A DNA stretch of 64,000 nucleotides, from the NCBI RefSeq assembly GCF_003789055.1, contig NZ_ML119089.1:62001-126000 (forward strand), in the 5' to 3' direction. The notes below the pieces were generated by a model. That model saw nothing but the letters and a program-made list of their open reading frames with translations. It did no database searches and was not told where the DNA came from. The DNA is from Histidinibacterium lentulum. GTDB lineage: Bacteria > Pseudomonadota > Alphaproteobacteria > Rhodobacterales > Rhodobacteraceae. The position numbers and the translations under genes are program-made. Every line of letters begins with the position of its first letter. The stretch's first letter is position 1. Shown piece by piece: positions 35,643 through 46,453 of the stretch.

Positions 35643-37460
35643 ATGTGCGGGATCGTCGGTGTTCTCGGCAATCACGAGGCAGCCCCCCTCCTCGTCGAGG
35701 CCCTGAAGCGGCTGGAATATCGCGGCTATGACAGCGCGGGCATCGCCACGGTCGACGGCACCGCGCTGACGCGCCGCCGCGCGGTCGGCAAGCTCGTGAA
35801 CCTGTCCGACGCCCTCGTCCACGCGCCCCTGCGCGGCAAGGCAGGGATCGGGCATACCCGCTGGGCGACCCACGGCGCGCCGACAGAGGCAAACGCGCAT
35901 CCCCACGGCGGCGGCAAGGTCGCCGTCGTCCACAACGGAATCATCGAGAACTACAAGGCGTTGCGGTCCGAACTTGAGGCGTCGGGCCTCACCTGCCAGA
36001 CAGAGACCGACACGGAAACCGTGGCCCTTCTGACGGAGCATCACCTCGCCCGCGGCCTGTCCCCTCGCGAGGCCGCCGCAGCGACAGTGGCCCGGCTCGA
36101 AGGCGCCTATGCACTCGCCTTCCTCTTCGACGGCGAGCCTGACCTCCTCATTGCCGCGCGCAAGGGCTCTCCGCTGGCGATCGGGTACGGGAACGGCGAG
36201 ATGTTCGTCGGCTCCGACGCGCTCGCGCTGGGCCCGCTCACCGACCGGATCACCTACCTCGAGGAAGGCGATTTCGCTGTCGTCACGCGCACGTCGGTCG
36301 AGATCACCGATGCGGGCGGCCATCCGGTGGAGCGCGCGATCCGGACCGTGCGGCCGGAACAGGCGCTTGTCGACAAGGCCGGTTTCCGACATTTCATGGC
36401 CAAAGAAATCGCCGAGCAGCCAGCGGTCATCACGCGAACGCTCGACGCCTATCTCGATAACGGGCGCATTGACCTGCCCGCACCGGGCCTTGATTTCAAT
36501 ACTCTCGACCGGCTGACGCTCGTGGCCTGCGGCACCGGCCATTACGCCTGCTATACCGCGAAGTACTGGTTCGAGGCGCTGGCCCGCATCCCCGTCGACA
36601 TCGACGTCGCCTCGGAGTTCCGCTACCGCGAACCGCCGCTCGACCCGGCGTCCGCGGCACTTTTCGTATCCCAATCGGGGGAGACCGCCGACACGCTGGC
36701 GGCCCTGCGGTACTGCAAGGGCAAGATCTCGACCATCGGCGCGGTCGTGAACGTGACCGAAAGCTCGATCGCCCGCGACAGCGACCTCGTCTTTCCGATC
36801 CATGCCGGGGCGGAGATCGGGGTGGCCTCGACGAAGGCGTTCACCTGCCAGCTGGTGGTCCTCCTGCTCCTGGCGCTCGAGGCCGCCCGGCAGCGCGGTA
36901 CGCTGACCGAAGAGGAGGTCACGGGCCGTCTGACGGAACTGCGCGCCCTGCCCGGCCTGATCAACCATGCACTCGCCCTTGAAGAGCGGATCGGCCGCCT
37001 CGCCCGGCGCGTCGCCGAGGCTCGTGACGTGCTCTTCCTCGGACGCGGAGCAATGTATCCTCTCGCCCTTGAAGGCGCGCTGAAGATGAAGGAAATCAGC
37101 TATATCCACGCCGAAGCTTACGCATCTGGCGAACTGAAGCACGGTCCGATCGCGCTGATCGACGAGCATGTGCCTGTTGTGGTCATGGCCCCTACGGACA
37201 CGCTCTTCGACAAGACGGTGAGCAACATGCAGGAGGTCATGGCGCGCGGCGGCCGGGTCCTGCTGATCACCGATGCTGAAGGAGCCTCTGCCGCCGGGGA
37301 TGGCGTCTGGGAGACGCTGATCCTGCCGGAGGTCGCGCCGTTCCTGGCCCCGATCCTTCATGCGATCCCGGTGCAATTGCTGGCCTATCACACGGCAGTC
37401 GAGAAGGGCACGGACGTGGACCAGCCCCGGAACCTGGCAAAATCCGTCACCGTCGAGTGA
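35643..37460 (+). CDS. glmS: Glutamine--fructose-6-phosphate aminotransferase (isomerizing)
   Basis: GlmS makes glucosamine-6-phosphate from fructose-6-phosphate and glutamine, the first committed step of amino-sugar synthesis. The 605-residue protein starts MCGIVGVLG with the catalytic Cys2. The glutaminase domain covers ~1-230 and two SIS domains ~285-600 (CGTGHYACY, SQSGETADT, and the C-terminal PRNLAKSVTVE that reaches the active site). It is 3 bp behind glmU. No glmS ribozyme-like leader is possible in this spacing. Confidence 0.97.
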   Translation: MCGIVGVLGNHEAAPLLVEALKRLEYRGYDSAGIATVDGTALTRRRAVGKLVNLSDALVHAPLRGKAGIGHTRWATHGAPTEANAHPHGGGKVAVVHNGIIENYKALRSELEASGLTCQTETDTETVALLTEHHLARGLSPREAAAATVARLEGAYALAFLFDGEPDLLIAARKGSPLAIGYGNGEMFVGSDALALGPLTDRITYLEEGDFAVVTRTSVEITDAGGHPVERAIRTVRPEQALVDKAGFRHFMAKEIAEQPAVITRTLDAYLDNGRIDLPAPGLDFNTLDRLTLVACGTGHYACYTAKYWFEALARIPVDIDVASEFRYREPPLDPASAALFVSQSGETADTLAALRYCKGKISTIGAVVNVTESSIARDSDLVFPIHAGAEIGVASTKAFTCQLVVLLLLALEAARQRGTLTEEEVTGRLTELRALPGLINHALALEERIGRLARRVAEARDVLFLGRGAMYPLALEGALKMKEISYIHAEAYASGELKHGPIALIDEHVPVVVMAPTDTLFDKTVSNMQEVMARGGRVLLITDAEGASAAGDGVWETLILPEVAPFLAPILHAIPVQLLAYHTAVEKGTDVDQPRNLAKSVTVE

Positions 37461-37976
37461 TCAGCGAAAGACGGAAAGCTCCACGATCTCGGTCAGCGGC
37501 GCCTCGATGAGCCGCATCGCCGCAAGGCTGATCTGGCTGCCCGCCCCCACTTCGCCGCCGGACGGCCGCAGTTCGACGTTCACCGACCTGCCCTGATATT
37601 CGACCCGGCCCATCACGGCCTCGCTCACGAGGGGCGTCTTGACCCAGATGCCGGGATCGGCAGGAGAGCCGAGAGTGGCCTGTGTAACCCCAAGCGCTTC
37701 GCTCTCGGCCTCCGGTTCTGGCGCGGCCACCGCCTCGGCGCGGTCTTCCTCGGTCGTGGTGTCGAAATCCTCCACAGTACGCGCAGTCTCGGGCGGAGGC
37801 GGCGGTGGATCGGGGTCGAGGGTCGGCTCGGGTGCCGAAAGCGCGGAAAGCGGTGCACCCGTGGGCTCGGCCGCTTGCGGTGTGGCGGTGAGACTGCCCG
37901 GAAAGTCGAATCCAGGCAGAGACGGACCCGCGCAACCGGCGAGCGCAACGAGAGAGAGGATCGGCAGAGCGCGCAT
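37461..37976 (-). CDS. Hypothetical lipoprotein, Pro/Glu-rich
   Basis: 171 residues with a lipoprotein signal (MRALPILSLVALAGC, Cys 15). A disordered Pro/Ala/Glu linker covers ~20-105 (including DPDPPPPPPE), followed by a compact C-terminal domain (~70 residues: GIWVKTPLVSEAVMGRVEYQ, GAGSQISLAAMRLIEAPLTE). It converges on glmS with no spacer, and its promoter must lie in the 84 bp shared with moaA. Family not recognised; SPOR-like or septal-ring-like tails can have this layout, but no such motif is seen. Confidence 0.75.
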   Translation of the reverse strand: MRALPILSLVALAGCAGPSLPGFDFPGSLTATPQAAEPTGAPLSALSAPEPTLDPDPPPPPPETARTVEDFDTTTEEDRAEAVAAPEPEAESEALGVTQATLGSPADPGIWVKTPLVSEAVMGRVEYQGRSVNVELRPSGGEVGAGSQISLAAMRLIEAPLTEIVELSVFR

Positions 37977-38060
37977 GGGACCAGCCTAAAAGCCCCACCC
38001 GCCGGAGGCAACCGGCCGGGGCGGCTTGTCACCGCATCGGACGGCCCATAGGTTCCGCAC

Positions 38061-39065
38061 ATGACTGCCCCGCTCGTCGATCCCTTTCACCGCGCTATCC
38101 GTTACCTGCGCCTGTCGGTCACCGACCGCTGCGATTTCCGCTGCGTCTATTGCATGTCGGAGACAATGACCTTTCTTCCGAAGAAGGAGCTGCTGACGCT
38201 GGAAGAGCTCGACCGGCTATGCTCGGCCTTTATCCGGCTCGGCGTCGAAAAGCTGCGCATCACCGGCGGGGAGCCTCTTGTCCGGCGGGATATCCTGACA
38301 TTCTTCCGGGCCATGTCGCGCCACCTCGACAGCGGCGCGCTGAAGGAGCTGACGCTGACCACGAACGGCTCGCAGCTGGAACGCTTTGCCGTCGATCTGG
38401 CCTCTCTGGGAGTGCGCCGGATCAACGTCTCGCTCGACACGCTCAACGAGGCGAAATTCGCCGAGATCACGCGCTGGGGCCGCCTGCCGCAAGTGCTGCG
38501 CGGGCTCGACGCCGCCCAATCGGCGGGACTGAGGGTTAAACTGAACGCCGTGGCGCTCAAGGGCTTCAACGAGGACGAGCTGTTCACCCTGACGGAGTTC
38601 TGCGCCGCGCGCGGCATGGACCTGACCTGGATCGAGGTCATGCCCATGGGCGACATCGGCAACGAGGACAGGCTGGGCCAGTACTGGCCGCTGAGCCACC
38701 TCCGCAGACGGCTCGCCGAACGCTATAGCCTCACCGACCTTCCTGAGAGCACCGGCGGACCCGCGCGCTATGTCCGGCTGGAGGAGACGGGCCAGAAGAT
38801 CGGCTTCATCACCCCGCTCAGCCACAATTTCTGCGAAAGTTGCAACCGGGTGCGGGTCACCTGCACCGGAGAGATCTACACCTGCCTCGGTCAGGAGGGC
38901 CATTCCGACCTTCGCGCGCCCCTGCGGGCCTCGGAGGCCGATGCCCCGCTCGAGGACGCCATCCGCGCCGCCATCGCGCTGAAGCCGAAAGGCCATGACT
39001 TCGACTATTCGCGCCAAAGCGTGGATGGCCGGGTCAGCCGTCACATGAGTCATACGGGGGGCTGA
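38061..39065 (+). CDS. moaA: GTP 3',8-cyclase
   Basis: MoaA is the radical-SAM enzyme that starts molybdenum-cofactor synthesis from GTP. The 334-residue protein has the SAM-cluster motif Cys 24, 28, 31 (CDFRCVYC), the GGEP motif ([12 protein letters not shown]), the C-terminal second [4Fe-4S] cluster ligands ([12 protein letters not shown]) and a later YTCLGQ. It ends GG, as GTP-cyclising MoaA proteins do. It is a single gene between the lipoprotein and the end of the mur cluster. Confidence 0.96.
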   Translation: MTAPLVDPFHRAIRYLRLSVTDRCDFRCVYCMSETMTFLPKKELLTLEELDRLCSAFIRLGVEKLRITGGEPLVRRDILTFFRAMSRHLDSGALKELTLTTNGSQLERFAVDLASLGVRRINVSLDTLNEAKFAEITRWGRLPQVLRGLDAAQSAGLRVKLNAVALKGFNEDELFTLTEFCAARGMDLTWIEVMPMGDIGNEDRLGQYWPLSHLRRRLAERYSLTDLPESTGGPARYVRLEETGQKIGFITPLSHNFCESCNRVRVTCTGEIYTCLGQEGHSDLRAPLRASEADAPLEDAIRAAIALKPKGHDFDYSRQSVDGRVSRHMSHTGG

Positions 39066-39077
39066 GGCGCCGGGGGT

Positions 39078-39107
39078 GGCTTCCGGCCGGGCGGCCGGGG
39101 TGAAGCC
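39078..39107. terminator. GC-rich hairpin between moaA and murD
   Basis: Nested inverted repeat: GGCTTC (39078-39083) with GAAGCC (39102-39107), enclosing CCGGCC-GGGC-GGCCGG. It lies in the 60-bp gap where moaA and murD converge. No T-run follows on either strand, so termination would be inefficient; it may also be a repeat element. Confidence 0.4.
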
Positions 39108-39125
39108 CGGGCTACTGAGCGCACG

Positions 39126-40520
39126 TCAACTCAGGGCTTCGACCAGCATCGCGAAATCCTCGCCGCGCCGTTCGAAGTTGTCGTACTGGTCGAAGCTCGC
39201 CGCGGCGGGCGCCAGCAGCACTACATCACCCGGTTCCGCCTCCTCTGCGGCCCGCTCGACGGCGCGGGCCATAGTGGTACAGACCTCCGCCTCGATTCCG
39301 GTCAGCTGCATGGCAAAGGCCTCTGCCTCACGGCCTATGACATAGGCCTTCACCACCGACCCGGCCGAGGGCAGAAGCGCGGCGAGCCCACCCTCCTTCT
39401 CCAGCCCGCCGCAGATCCAGCGGATCCGCGGATAGGCCTCAAGCCCCCTCGCGGCGCTGTCCACATTCGTGGCCTTGCTGTCGTTCACCCAGGTCACGCA
39501 GTTCCGGACGGCGATCACCTGGCTGCGGTGGGGAAGGCCGGGATAGGTCTCGAAGGCCGCGCCGATCACGCGCGGAGCGAGCCCGAGGCAGCGTGCGGCG
39601 CCATAGGCCGAACAGGCGTTCTGGTGGTTATGGACGCCCGGAAGGCCTGCGATGTGCCGAAGGTCGATGGATGCCGCCTGCCGCCCCCTGCGGTACTCCG
39701 AAAGAAAGCCCTTCCTGGCGAAGACCGCCCAGCCCTCTGTCAGCTTCTGCGTGACCGACACCCGGATCAACCGGTCGTCGCCCCGGCCCTCGACAAGCTG
39801 GTTCGCCAGATACAGCCCCTCCGGTTCGTCGATGCCCACCACCGCCCTGTCGGGACCGCCTTCGGCGAAAAGGCGGCGTTTCGCGGCAAAATACCCGCCG
39901 AGCCCGCCATGCCGGTCGAGGTGATCGGGCGTGAGGTTCGTGAACACCGCGATGTCAGGCGTCAGCGCCCGCGCGAGGTCCGTCTGGTAGGAACTCAGCT
40001 CCAGCACCACCAGCCCGCCGTCCGGAGGCGGCGCGATATCGAGCACGCCGCGTCCGATGTTACCGGCCAGTTGGCTTTGCAGTCCCGCCTCGGTCAGCAC
40101 ATGATGCAGCAGCGCGGAGGTGGTGGACTTGCCGTTCGAGCCGGTGATGGCGACGATCCGGGGCGGCCGGTCCATCTCGTGCCAGTCGGACAGCGCCACC
40201 GACCGGAAGAAGAGGCCCACGTCGTTGTCCACCGGCACGCCCGCCTCCATGGCTGCGCGGATCGCGGGATGGGGGGCGGGGTAGAGATGCGGGATACCCG
40301 GAGAAACCACGAGCACCGCGACCCCCTCGAGCCCGTCCGGACGGGAGAAGTCGGCGAGGGCGATCCCCTCCGCCTCGGCCGCCGCCCGGCCCGCCGGACC
40401 GTCGTCCCAGGCCACGACCCGGGCGCCGCCCGCCAGAGCCGCCCGCGCGGTGGCGAGGCCGGACCGACCGAGGCCGAGGATCGCGATGGTCTGGTCTTCA
40501 TAGCCGCGCACAGGGATCAT
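39126..40520 (-). CDS. murD: UDP-N-acetylmuramoyl-L-alanine--D-glutamate ligase
   Basis: MurD adds D-glutamate to UDP-MurNAc-L-Ala in the cytoplasm. From the ATG at 40520 it has 464 residues. It shows a Rossmann-like ILGLGRSG start, the ATP loop [11 protein letters not shown] (~115-125), [12 protein letters not shown] and the C-terminal [11 protein letters not shown]. It is the last gene of the mraZ-murD run. A 100-bp gap with double hairpins separates it from mraY, so termination or processing may lower its expression. Confidence 0.96.
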   Translation of the reverse strand: MIPVRGYEDQTIAILGLGRSGLATARAALAGGARVVAWDDGPAGRAAAEAEGIALADFSRPDGLEGVAVLVVSPGIPHLYPAPHPAIRAAMEAGVPVDNDVGLFFRSVALSDWHEMDRPPRIVAITGSNGKSTTSALLHHVLTEAGLQSQLAGNIGRGVLDIAPPPDGGLVVLELSSYQTDLARALTPDIAVFTNLTPDHLDRHGGLGGYFAAKRRLFAEGGPDRAVVGIDEPEGLYLANQLVEGRGDDRLIRVSVTQKLTEGWAVFARKGFLSEYRRGRQAASIDLRHIAGLPGVHNHQNACSAYGAARCLGLAPRVIGAAFETYPGLPHRSQVIAVRNCVTWVNDSKATNVDSAARGLEAYPRIRWICGGLEKEGGLAALLPSAGSVVKAYVIGREAEAFAMQLTGIEAEVCTTMARAVERAAEEAEPGDVVLLAPAAASFDQYDNFERRGEDFAMLVEALS

Positions 40521-40545
40521 CGACAGCTCCGGATGGAGGGGTTTC

Positions 40546-40584
40546 GCCGCCTCCGGCGGCGATCCGCGGGGGCTTTGCCCCCGC
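40546..40584. repeat. Double-hairpin extragenic repeat between mraY and murD
   Basis: Two adjacent hairpins, GCCGCC-TCC-GGCGGC (40546-40560) and GCGGGGGC-TTT-GCCCCCGC (40566-40584), are followed by CACCCCCAGGATATTT and then GGCCCGAAGAG. This arrangement is a common dispersed repeat or terminator in Rhodobacterales genomes (recalled). Position at an intergenic site fits. Confidence 0.6.
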
Positions 40585-40620
40585 ACCCCCAGGATATTTC
40601 AGGCCCGAAGAGCGCCGGGA

Positions 40621-41703
40621 TCAGCGCACCTTCAGCGTGGCGAGCCCGATCATCGCGAGGATGAGCGAGATGATCCAGAACCGGATCACGATCTGCGGTT
40701 CGGCCCAGCCCTTCTTCTCGTAGTGGTGGTGGATCGGCGCCATCAGGAAGACCCGCTTGCCGGTGCGCTTGAAATAGAGCACCTGGATGATGACCGACAG
40801 CGCCTCTACCACGAAGAGGCCGCCGACGATGGCCAGCACGATCTCGTGCTTGGTGGCCACCGCGATCGCTCCCAGCGCCCCGCCCAACGCAAGGCTGCCG
40901 GTATCCCCCATGAAGACCGCCGCCGGCGGCGCATTGTACCACAGGAAGCCGAGCCCGCCGCCGATCAGGCCCGCGGCGAAGATCAGGATCTCGCCGGTGC
41001 CGGGCACGTAATGGACGCCCAGATACTCGGTAAAATCGATCCGGCCCACGGCATAGGCGATGACGCCGAATGTGCCGGCCGCGATCATCACCGGCATGAT
41101 CGCCAGCCCGTCGAGCCCGTCCGTCAGGTTCACCGCATTGGCCGCGCCGACGATGACGATCACCGCGAAGGGCACGAAGAGCCATCCCAGGTTCAGCAGG
41201 AAATCGGCGAAGATCGGCACCGCGAGCTGGTTCGTCAGCTCCTCGGGGTGGTACTGCGCCGCCCACCAGCCCGCGAGCGCCGCGATCGCGAACCCAAGGA
41301 GCAGCCGCACCCTGCCCGACACGCCCGCCGAACTCTGCTTTGTCACCTTGGCATAATCGTCGGCAAATCCGATCAGGGCGAAGGACAGCGTCACGAAAAG
41401 CGTCATCAGCACGAAGGGGTTGTCGAGCCGCGCCCAAAGGAGGGTCGAGGTGGTCAGCGCCCCGACGATCAGAAGCCCGCCCATGGTGGGTGTGCCGGCC
41501 TTCGAGAAATGCCCCTCCGGACCGTCCGCGCGGATCGGCTGGCCCTTGCCCTGCCGCTTGCGCAGCACGTTGATCAGGGGTGGACCGAAGAGGAAGCCGA
41601 AGACGAGGGCGGTCAGGAAGGCGCCGCCGGCACGGAACGTGATATATCTGAAAAGATTGAAAAAATCCCCGCCATCCGAGTAGTTGGTGAGCAGATAGAG
41701 CAT
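40621..41703 (-). CDS. mraY: Phospho-N-acetylmuramoyl-pentapeptide transferase
   Basis: MraY transfers phospho-MurNAc-pentapeptide to undecaprenyl phosphate, making lipid I at the inner membrane. The 360-residue, ten-helix protein has the substrate loops [12 protein letters not shown] (~70-81), FADDYAKV (Asp pair) and [13 protein letters not shown], and the HHH motif near the end ([11 protein letters not shown]). Length and order are standard. It starts 5 bp after murF. Confidence 0.97.
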   Translation of the reverse strand: MLYLLTNYSDGGDFFNLFRYITFRAGGAFLTALVFGFLFGPPLINVLRKRQGKGQPIRADGPEGHFSKAGTPTMGGLLIVGALTTSTLLWARLDNPFVLMTLFVTLSFALIGFADDYAKVTKQSSAGVSGRVRLLLGFAIAALAGWWAAQYHPEELTNQLAVPIFADFLLNLGWLFVPFAVIVIVGAANAVNLTDGLDGLAIMPVMIAAGTFGVIAYAVGRIDFTEYLGVHYVPGTGEILIFAAGLIGGGLGFLWYNAPPAAVFMGDTGSLALGGALGAIAVATKHEIVLAIVGGLFVVEALSVIIQVLYFKRTGKRVFLMAPIHHHYEKKGWAEPQIVIRFWIISLILAMIGLATLKVR

Positions 41704-41708
41704 AGCCC

Positions 41709-43151
41709 TCAGGTCTCCTGGTCGGGGGTTTCGGTGCGATGCCCCAGTTTTCGGATGGCGTCAACGACGAGCGAGACCCTGCTGCCCTTTGACCCCTTGA
41801 CGAGCACCACGTCACCCGGATCCACGAGATGGGCGGCGTCCTCGGCGAGGCTTTGGGCATGGCCGGTCCAGCGCCCGCGGCGGCCTTCCGGCAGGGCGGC
41901 ATGAAGGTGGCGCATCCGGGGGCCGACGCAATGCACGCAGTCGACGGAGTCCATGGCGGGATCCGCCGCGAGGGCGGCGTGGAGGTCCGCCTCCGAAGGA
42001 CCCAGTTCCAGCATGTCGCCGAGGATGGCGATGCGGCGGCCCTTGCCGATGCGGCCCACGTTGTCCCTGGGCGCCGCCGCCGCCAGCACGGCGAGGGCAG
42101 CCGCCATGGAAGCGGGATTGGCGTTGAAGGCGTCGTCGATCAGGTCGATGGTCCCCGCCGTCACCCCGTCGTCCAGCGTCAGCACCTCCCGAGCGCCGCG
42201 CCCCGCCGGCGGCGCCCATGAGGCGAGGGCCATCAGCGCGCGGGTGCGGTCCGCGCCGAGGGCACCGACGACCGCCATGACCCCGAGGGCATTAAGTGCG
42301 AAATGCCGGCCTTCGGTGGCGACCTTCAGGTGCACCGGAGTTCGCCAGAGCCGTGCAGTCCCCACCGTCGCTCCCGCCCTCACCTGCACCTCCAGCAGGC
42401 GATGGTGGTTGGTCGCACCCGCCCCGAAGGTCAGGGTCCTCGCACCCCTGGCGCGAGCCGCCTCGAGAAGGATCGCCGCGGTCGGAATGTCGCCGTTCAG
42501 CACCGCGACGCCCCCCTCCTCCAGCCCTTCCACGATGGAGGCCTTCTCGGCCGCGATACCCTCGATGTCGTCGAATGCCTCGAGATGCGCGGGCGCCACG
42601 GTGGTGATCATCACCACGTCGGGCCGGGCCTGGGCCGAGAGCGGCGCGATCTCGCCGGGATGGTTCATCCCGATCTCGATCACCGCGAAATCTGTCTCGG
42701 CGGGCATCCGCGCCAGCGTCAGCGGCACGCCCCAGTGGTTGTTGTAGGAGGCCTCCGCCGCATGGACCCGCCCCGAGGGCGCGAGGGCCGCCCGCAGCAT
42801 CTCCTTGGTCGAGGTCTTGCCCACCGATCCCGTAACCGCTACGACGCGCGCCCGGGTGCGCGCCCGTGCCGCACGGCCCAACGCCTCGAGCGCCCCCTGC
42901 ACGTCATCGACCAGGAGAAGCGGCGCGTCCTCGGCCACGCCATCGGGCACGCGGGAGACAAGCGCCGCCGCAGCTCCGGCGTCCAGCGCCTGCGCGACGA
43001 AATCGTGCCCGTCGCGGGCCGCCGTCAGCGCCACGAAGAGGTCACCCGGTGAGAGGGTGCGCGTGTCGATCGAGACGCCACCGGCCCGCCAGTCGCACAG
43101 ATTGCGCCCCCCGGTGGCCCGGGCGGCCTCCTCCGAAGTCCACAGCGCCAT
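41709..43151 (-). CDS. murF: UDP-N-acetylmuramoyl-tripeptide--D-alanyl-D-alanine ligase
   Basis: MurF adds D-Ala-D-Ala to the UDP-MurNAc tripeptide. The 480-residue cytoplasmic ligase has the ATP loop [14 protein letters not shown] (~103-118), [22 protein letters not shown] and the C-terminal LVKGSKGSR. Its start overlaps the murE stop by one base (TGATG), and mraY follows 5 bp downstream. Confidence 0.96.
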   Translation of the reverse strand: MALWTSEEAARATGGRNLCDWRAGGVSIDTRTLSPGDLFVALTAARDGHDFVAQALDAGAAAALVSRVPDGVAEDAPLLLVDDVQGALEALGRAARARTRARVVAVTGSVGKTSTKEMLRAALAPSGRVHAAEASYNNHWGVPLTLARMPAETDFAVIEIGMNHPGEIAPLSAQARPDVVMITTVAPAHLEAFDDIEGIAAEKASIVEGLEEGGVAVLNGDIPTAAILLEAARARGARTLTFGAGATNHHRLLEVQVRAGATVGTARLWRTPVHLKVATEGRHFALNALGVMAVVGALGADRTRALMALASWAPPAGRGAREVLTLDDGVTAGTIDLIDDAFNANPASMAAALAVLAAAAPRDNVGRIGKGRRIAILGDMLELGPSEADLHAALAADPAMDSVDCVHCVGPRMRHLHAALPEGRRGRWTGHAQSLAEDAAHLVDPGDVVLVKGSKGSRVSLVVDAIRKLGHRTETPDQET

Positions 43152-44647
43152 CAGATATGCCCGTCCAAAGCCGCAACGGCGACCGAGGCCTGCTCGACAT
43201 CGTCGAACGGGTGGATGGCCGTGCCGACCACCTGCCCGGTCTCGTGTCCCTTGCCGCAGATCAGCAGCGTGTCGCCTGCCTCCAGCATGTCCACGCCGCG
43301 CAGGATCGCTTCGGCCCGGTCGGCCACTTCCAGCGCGCCTGGCGCGCCCGCGAGCACCGCCGCACGGATCTCTGCGGGGTCCTCCGAGCGAGGGTTGTCG
43401 TCGGTGACGATCACCGCATCCGCATGATCCGCCGCCGCGGCTCCCATCAGCGGGCGCTTGCCGCGGTCCCTGTCGCCTCCGGCGCCGACGATGGCCACGA
43501 TCCGGCCCATGACATGAGGCCGAAGGGCCGTGATCGCGGTCGACACGGCATCGGGCGTGTGGGCGTAATCCACGAAGACCGCCGCCCCGTTGTCCCGTGT
43601 CGCCGCGAGTTGCATCCGCCCCCGGACCGTGGCAAGCCGCGGCAACGTGTCGAAAACCTCCGCTGCGTCGCCCCCTGCGCCGATCACGAGGCCCGCAGCC
43701 ATGAGGACGTTCTCCGCCTGGAACCCGCCCACGAGGTTCAGTCGCATCAGCTTCGTCCGGCCCTGCCAGGTGAACCGAAGCTCCTGACCGGTGGCGTCGA
43801 ACCGTTGGCCAAGCAACCGGAGCCGGGCCTTCTCTGACCGGCCGATCCCGATGACCTCTTGCCCGCGTTCTTCGGCGATCTGCGCCATGAGCCGCCCGCG
43901 GTCGTTGTCGAGATTGATGACGGCGACGCCGTCATCGGCAAGAACCCGGGTGAACAGCCCCGCCTTGGCGTCGAAATAGGCCTCCAGCGTCTCGTGATAG
44001 TCGAGATGGTCCTGGGTGAGGTTCGTGAACCCCGCCGCCGCGAGCACCATTCCGTCGAGCCGGCGCTGGTCGAGGCCGTGCGACGAGGCCTCCATCGCCA
44101 CATGGGTCACTCCATTGCGTGCAGCCTCCGCCAGAACCCGGTGCAGCGTGATCGGGTCGGGCGTCGTATGCCGGAGCCCGTGGGTCCAGACCCCCTCGAC
44201 GCCGGTCGTGCCGAGGTTCACCGCCGCCTCGCCCATTTCGACCCAGATCTGGCGGCAGAAGGTGGAAACGGAGGTCTTGCCGTTGGTGCCGGTCACCGCC
44301 ACCACCGTTCCGGGGTGCCGACCGAACCACAGCGCCGCGGTCTGAGCGAGCGTCTGGCGGGCATCTTCCGCGACGACAACGGCGGCATCCGCCGCTTCGA
44401 TCGCCGGTCCGGCAATACGCGCACCCTCGGCATCGGTCAGGATCGCGGCGGCCTGGTTGTCGAGCGCGGTGGAGGCGAACTGCGCGCCGTGAACCTGGCT
44501 TCCGGGCAGGGCGGCAAAGAGATAGCCCGGCCGGATCTCCCTGCTGTCCACCGCGAGACCGGTGATCCGCACCTCGCGTCCTCCCAGGGCCGTCAGGCCG
44601 AGGTCACCGAGGGTCTTGCTCTGTTCATCCGGCCTTGCGCTCGACAT
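43151..44647 (-). CDS. murE: UDP-N-acetylmuramoyl-L-alanyl-D-glutamate--2,6-diaminopimelate ligase
   Basis: MurE adds meso-diaminopimelate to the peptidoglycan precursor. ATG at 44647 chosen (498 residues); a GTG two codons upstream is possible. Motifs: GSQVHGAQFA, ATP loop VTGTNGKTSVSTF (~118-130), TPDPITLH and NLTQDHLDYHET. The DNPRSEDP segment near ~405 is the DNPR motif that marks meso-Dap-specific rather than Lys-specific enzymes. It lies 15 bp after ftsI. Confidence 0.96.
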   Translation of the reverse strand: MSSARPDEQSKTLGDLGLTALGGREVRITGLAVDSREIRPGYLFAALPGSQVHGAQFASTALDNQAAAILTDAEGARIAGPAIEAADAAVVVAEDARQTLAQTAALWFGRHPGTVVAVTGTNGKTSVSTFCRQIWVEMGEAAVNLGTTGVEGVWTHGLRHTTPDPITLHRVLAEAARNGVTHVAMEASSHGLDQRRLDGMVLAAAGFTNLTQDHLDYHETLEAYFDAKAGLFTRVLADDGVAVINLDNDRGRLMAQIAEERGQEVIGIGRSEKARLRLLGQRFDATGQELRFTWQGRTKLMRLNLVGGFQAENVLMAAGLVIGAGGDAAEVFDTLPRLATVRGRMQLAATRDNGAAVFVDYAHTPDAVSTAITALRPHVMGRIVAIVGAGGDRDRGKRPLMGAAAADHADAVIVTDDNPRSEDPAEIRAAVLAGAPGALEVADRAEAILRGVDMLEAGDTLLICGKGHETGQVVGTAIHPFDDVEQASVAVAALDGHI

Positions 44648-44662
44648 GCGCACCCCCCGTGG

Positions 44663-46453
44663 TCAATCCGCGGTGAGAGTTACACCCGTCGGCCGCAGAC
44701 TGTCCATGTCGGGCCTGAGCCCCAGCAGCGGAGCCGCGCGCCGGATGATCTCGGCCGCGACTGGCACCGCCGTCCATCCCGCCGTGCGCCGTGGGAGGTC
44801 GCCGCTCGTCTCCACCGGCTCGTCGAGCGAGACCACGAGAACGTACTGCGGATCGTCGGCCGGAAAGACGCTGGCGAAGGTCGCGATGACCTTGTCGTCA
44901 TAGTACCGGCCCCGCGCATCGGGCTTGTCGGCGGTGCCGGTCTTGCCGCCGACCCGATAGCCCGGAACCTCGGCGAAGCTTGCCGTGCCGTGGTCGGCGG
45001 AGACGACCAGCCGCAGCATCTGCCGCATGATCGCAGAGACCCGTTCCGAGATGACCCGCTCGCCCGGCACCGGCCCGGTCCGGCGCAGGAGCGTCGCCTC
45101 GACCCGGGTGCCGCCGTTGACGATGGTGGCATAGGCCTGCGCGAGATGAACGGGCGAGGACGAGATGCCGTGCCCGTAGGAGATCGTGCCGATCGAGGCC
45201 TCGCCCCAGTTCCGGTCCGCCGGAAACTGCGGTCGCGCCGTGGTCGCCTCCACCATCTCGACGGGCGTCGGCTCTAGCAGACCGAGATTGCGCAGGAATT
45301 CCCGCTGCCGCTCCGCTCCGATCTGGATGGCGAGTCGCGCCGTCCCGATGTTCGAGGACTTCACGATGACGTCGGTGGTCGACAGTTGCGGCCCGTAGTT
45401 GCGGAAATCGCGTATCGGAAATCCCCCGATCCGCATCGGACCCTGGGTGTCGATCATAGTTTCCGGCCCCACCAGTCCCAGTTCCAGCGCCTGCGCCACG
45501 GGGAAGATCTTGAACACCGAGCCGAGTTCGTAGAGCCCTTGGAGGGCGCGGTTGAAGATCGGGCTGTCTGCGCGGTCGCCCATCGTGGCCACGGGCCGGT
45601 TGTTCGGGTCGAAGTCCGGCAGGCTGACCATCGAGAGGATCTCGCCGGTTTGTGCGTCCATCAGGACGGCCGAGGCGCCCTTGGCGTTCATCAGCATCAT
45701 GCCGCCCGCCAGCACCTCCTCGACTGCCGACTGCACCGTGAGGTCGATCGACAGCATGAGCGGCGCGCCTTCGTTGGCAGGATCGCGAAGGTAGGCGTCG
45801 AAATGCTTCTCGACGCCGGCCGTGCCCTCGATCTCCGCCATGTCGACCCACTGCTCGCCGTATTTCGTGCCCCCGAGAATGTGGGCCGCAACCGGCCCGT
45901 TCGGGTAAAGCCGCATCTCGCGCGGGCCGAACAGAAGCCCCGGCTCGCCGATCTCGAACACGGCCTGCATCTGCTCGGGGCTGATTTCCGTCCGGACCCA
46001 GCGGAACGCGCGGTCGGTGTCGAAGAGTCCGTCGAGCTCCTCGGGCGTCATCTCCGGAAAGATCTCCGCAAGACCGGCCTTGGCGGCTTCCGCATCGACC
46101 ACCTCGCGCGGATGGACGTAGAGCGAATGCGTGTCGAGATTCGTGGCGAGGATTCGCCCGTTGCGGTCCACGATATCGGCCCGCGTCGCGATCACCGGGT
46201 TTCCGCCCGCGCTCGCAGTCGGCTCGGCGGCCTCGGAGGCCGCGAGCACGCCCATGCGCCCCCCGATTGAAGCAAAGGCGAGAAAGAACATCGCACCCAG
46301 TACCACGAGCCGGCCTTCGGCCCTGGCCCGGTCCCGGTCGCGCATCTCCTCGTGCCGCAGCCGCTTGTTCTCTGCCTCGATGGCGTCGGGATTCCCTCCC
46401 TCCGCACGCGCGCGCAGGATTCGGGCCAGAGGGCGCAGGGGTCGGCGGATCAT
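44663..46453 (-). CDS. ftsI: Septal peptidoglycan transpeptidase FtsI (PBP3)
   Basis: FtsI cross-links septal peptidoglycan. The 596-residue protein has a cytoplasmic tail and one N-terminal membrane helix (~48-68), a dimerisation domain (~90-240), and a transpeptidase domain with SxxK in LGSVFK, SxN in KSSNIG and KTGT in GGKTGTADKP. All catalytic elements are intact. It overlaps ftsL by 4 bp and precedes murE by 15 bp. Confidence 0.95.
   Translation of the reverse strand: MIRRPLRPLARILRARAEGGNPDAIEAENKRLRHEEMRDRDRARAEGRLVVLGAMFFLAFASIGGRMGVLAASEAAEPTASAGGNPVIATRADIVDRNGRILATNLDTHSLYVHPREVVDAEAAKAGLAEIFPEMTPEELDGLFDTDRAFRWVRTEISPEQMQAVFEIGEPGLLFGPREMRLYPNGPVAAHILGGTKYGEQWVDMAEIEGTAGVEKHFDAYLRDPANEGAPLMLSIDLTVQSAVEEVLAGGMMLMNAKGASAVLMDAQTGEILSMVSLPDFDPNNRPVATMGDRADSPIFNRALQGLYELGSVFKIFPVAQALELGLVGPETMIDTQGPMRIGGFPIRDFRNYGPQLSTTDVIVKSSNIGTARLAIQIGAERQREFLRNLGLLEPTPVEMVEATTARPQFPADRNWGEASIGTISYGHGISSSPVHLAQAYATIVNGGTRVEATLLRRTGPVPGERVISERVSAIMRQMLRLVVSADHGTASFAEVPGYRVGGKTGTADKPDARGRYYDDKVIATFASVFPADDPQYVLVVSLDEPVETSGDLPRRTAGWTAVPVAAEIIRRAAPLLGLRPDMDSLRPTGVTLTAD

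Noticed and set aside
34803-37391. 862-codon minus-strand frame opposite glmU and glmS
   Set aside because: Composition of an antisense shadow; glmU and glmS are complete on the plus strand.
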